Below are positions 6,672 through 7,224 of a stretch of 7,224 nt of DNA, in pieces. The first letter of the stretch is position 1; each line of letters begins with the position of its first letter. The DNA is from an uncultured euryarchaeote (GTDB lineage Archaea; Thermoplasmatota; Poseidoniia; Poseidoniales; Poseidoniaceae), in assembly GCA_937892665.1 (NCBI GenBank), contig CALBJF010000093.1, forward strand, positions 1-7,224, read 5' to 3'. Both the position numbers and the translations under genes were made by a program. The notes under the pieces were generated by a model. The model searched no databases. It worked only from the letters and a program-made list of their open reading frames with translations, and was not told the origin of the DNA.

Positions 6672-7224
6672 GTGTTATCGTCCTCAATGCTACGGATTTT
6701 ACGATGGTTGGAATCACACCCAGCCTCTCTTGAATCTGCATGGGATGTACCCCGTACGCTCTCTCTTGAAGGGATTGCTGATGGTATAGGAGTCGTTCGT
6801 TCAGCCCTTTTCCAACCAATGTCTATGCTTGAAGAAAAAGATTTTCTTTTTACGCGACAAGCTCATGTTTTAGGAGGCGGAAGGAGGAAGAGGAAAGTTG
6901 TTCACATCACCGAAGAGGGACGGGATTTCGTTCTTCAGAACAGTGATGAAAAGGTAACGTCTCGTCCTGATGCATTGTTGAAAATATTTGGGCAAGCGCC
7001 AACATTCTCATCATTGATTGGAAGAGAAAAGGAAACGGAACGATTGCTGAAACATCTTGATGCAAGGAAACAAATTCATCTGCGTGGATTACCGGGAATC
7101 GGAAAATCATCTCTTGCTCGATCTCTTGCAGAAATTGTAGCTAAAGATGGTAGAGAAGTACGCTGGGCAGGAATTGATGCCTATACAGACGTTTCAATGC
7201 TGATGCAACGCTTTGGTTTTGAAA
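6672..7224 (+). CDS. Winged-helix DNA-binding protein fused to a P-loop (STAND/AAA-like) ATPase (3'-truncated)
   Basis: The frame runs off the right edge; 184 residues are visible. Residues about 6-89 look like a winged helix: a first helix (MLRILRWLESHP), a helix-turn-helix around SLEGIADGIGVVRSAL (31-46), and a basic wing GGGRRKRK (68-75) followed by VVHITEEGRDF (76-86). After a linker comes LIGREKETERLL (115-126), the usual entry to STAND/AAA NTPases, and a Walker A loop GLPGIGKSS (139-147; bases 7086-7112). Inference: an ATP-dependent regulator of MalT-like design, probably with a sensor or repeat domain further right; a defence-type STAND protein cannot be excluded. The start is uncertain. 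GTG 6672 has an AGGA before it, ATG 6687 would begin right at the first helix, and ATG 6564 would add 36 residues without obvious domain character and would share bases with the uvrC start codon. It is divergent from uvrC. Confidence 0.8.
   Translation, partial: MLSSSMLRILRWLESHPASLESAWDVPRTLSLEGIADGIGVVRSALFQPMSMLEEKDFLFTRQAHVLGGGRRKRKVVHITEEGRDFVLQNSDEKVTSRPDALLKIFGQAPTFSSLIGREKETERLLKHLDARKQIHLRGLPGIGKSSLARSLAEIVAKDGREVRWAGIDAYTDVSMLMQRFGFE

Noticed and set aside
6672..7224. Reading the P-loop protein as an Avs/NLR-type phage defence gene
   Set aside because: The N-terminus is a winged helix rather than a nuclease or other effector, and no defence genes are nearby; a regulator is more likely on what is visible.
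1..7224. tRNA, rRNA, CRISPR array, insertion sequence or attachment site
   Set aside because: Nearly all bases are in five genes, and I saw no cloverleaf, regular repeat array, transposase or flanking direct repeats.

Overview
This is a gene-dense stretch with essentially no intergenic DNA. It most likely comes from a mesophilic euryarchaeon of the Marine Group II / Poseidoniales kind. The pointers are a TYW2/Taw2-type wyosine enzyme (an archaeal and eukaryotic family), a bacterial-type UvrC beside it, large Asp/Ser/Thr-rich secreted proteins with a C-terminal membrane anchor followed by a long Arg/Lys tract, and a winged-helix plus P-loop NTPase of archaeal style. The lineage call is inference from gene content; no rRNA or tRNA is present to confirm it.

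Layout. (1) 1-594, + strand: the 3' part of a cyclophilin-type peptidyl-prolyl isomerase that ends in a membrane anchor. (2) 546-1658, - strand: Taw2, the aminocarboxypropyl transferase of wyosine biosynthesis, whose 3' end overlaps the cyclophilin gene convergently. (3) 1722-4841, + strand: a 1039-residue secreted, C-terminally anchored protein of unknown function with ten mature cysteines in five close pairs. (4) 4838-6565, - strand: UvrC, the dual-incision nuclease of nucleotide excision repair. Its stop codon interlocks with the previous gene in a TTAA palindrome. (5) about 6672 (possibly 6564) to the right edge, + strand: the start of a winged-helix DNA-binding protein fused to a P-loop (STAND/AAA-like) ATPase, cut off by the window.

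The five genes alternate in strand (+ - + - +), so none is an operon partner of its neighbour. Divergent pairs are taw2 with the large surface protein and uvrC with the winged-helix ATPase. Convergent pairs are cyclophilin with taw2 and the surface protein with uvrC. Two genes act at or outside the membrane (cyclophilin, surface protein) and two are housekeeping nucleic-acid enzymes (tRNA modification, DNA repair). I see no evidence that they form one pathway.

I found no mobile element, CRISPR array, tRNA, rRNA or convincing TATA/BRE promoter. The only possible regulatory structure is an 8-bp inverted repeat between uvrC and the winged-helix gene. The most interesting items are the unrecognised disulfide-paired surface protein, the truncated winged-helix/ATPase with the repeat at its 5' side, and the extreme packing of gene ends. 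I do not see a clear new multi-gene system here.
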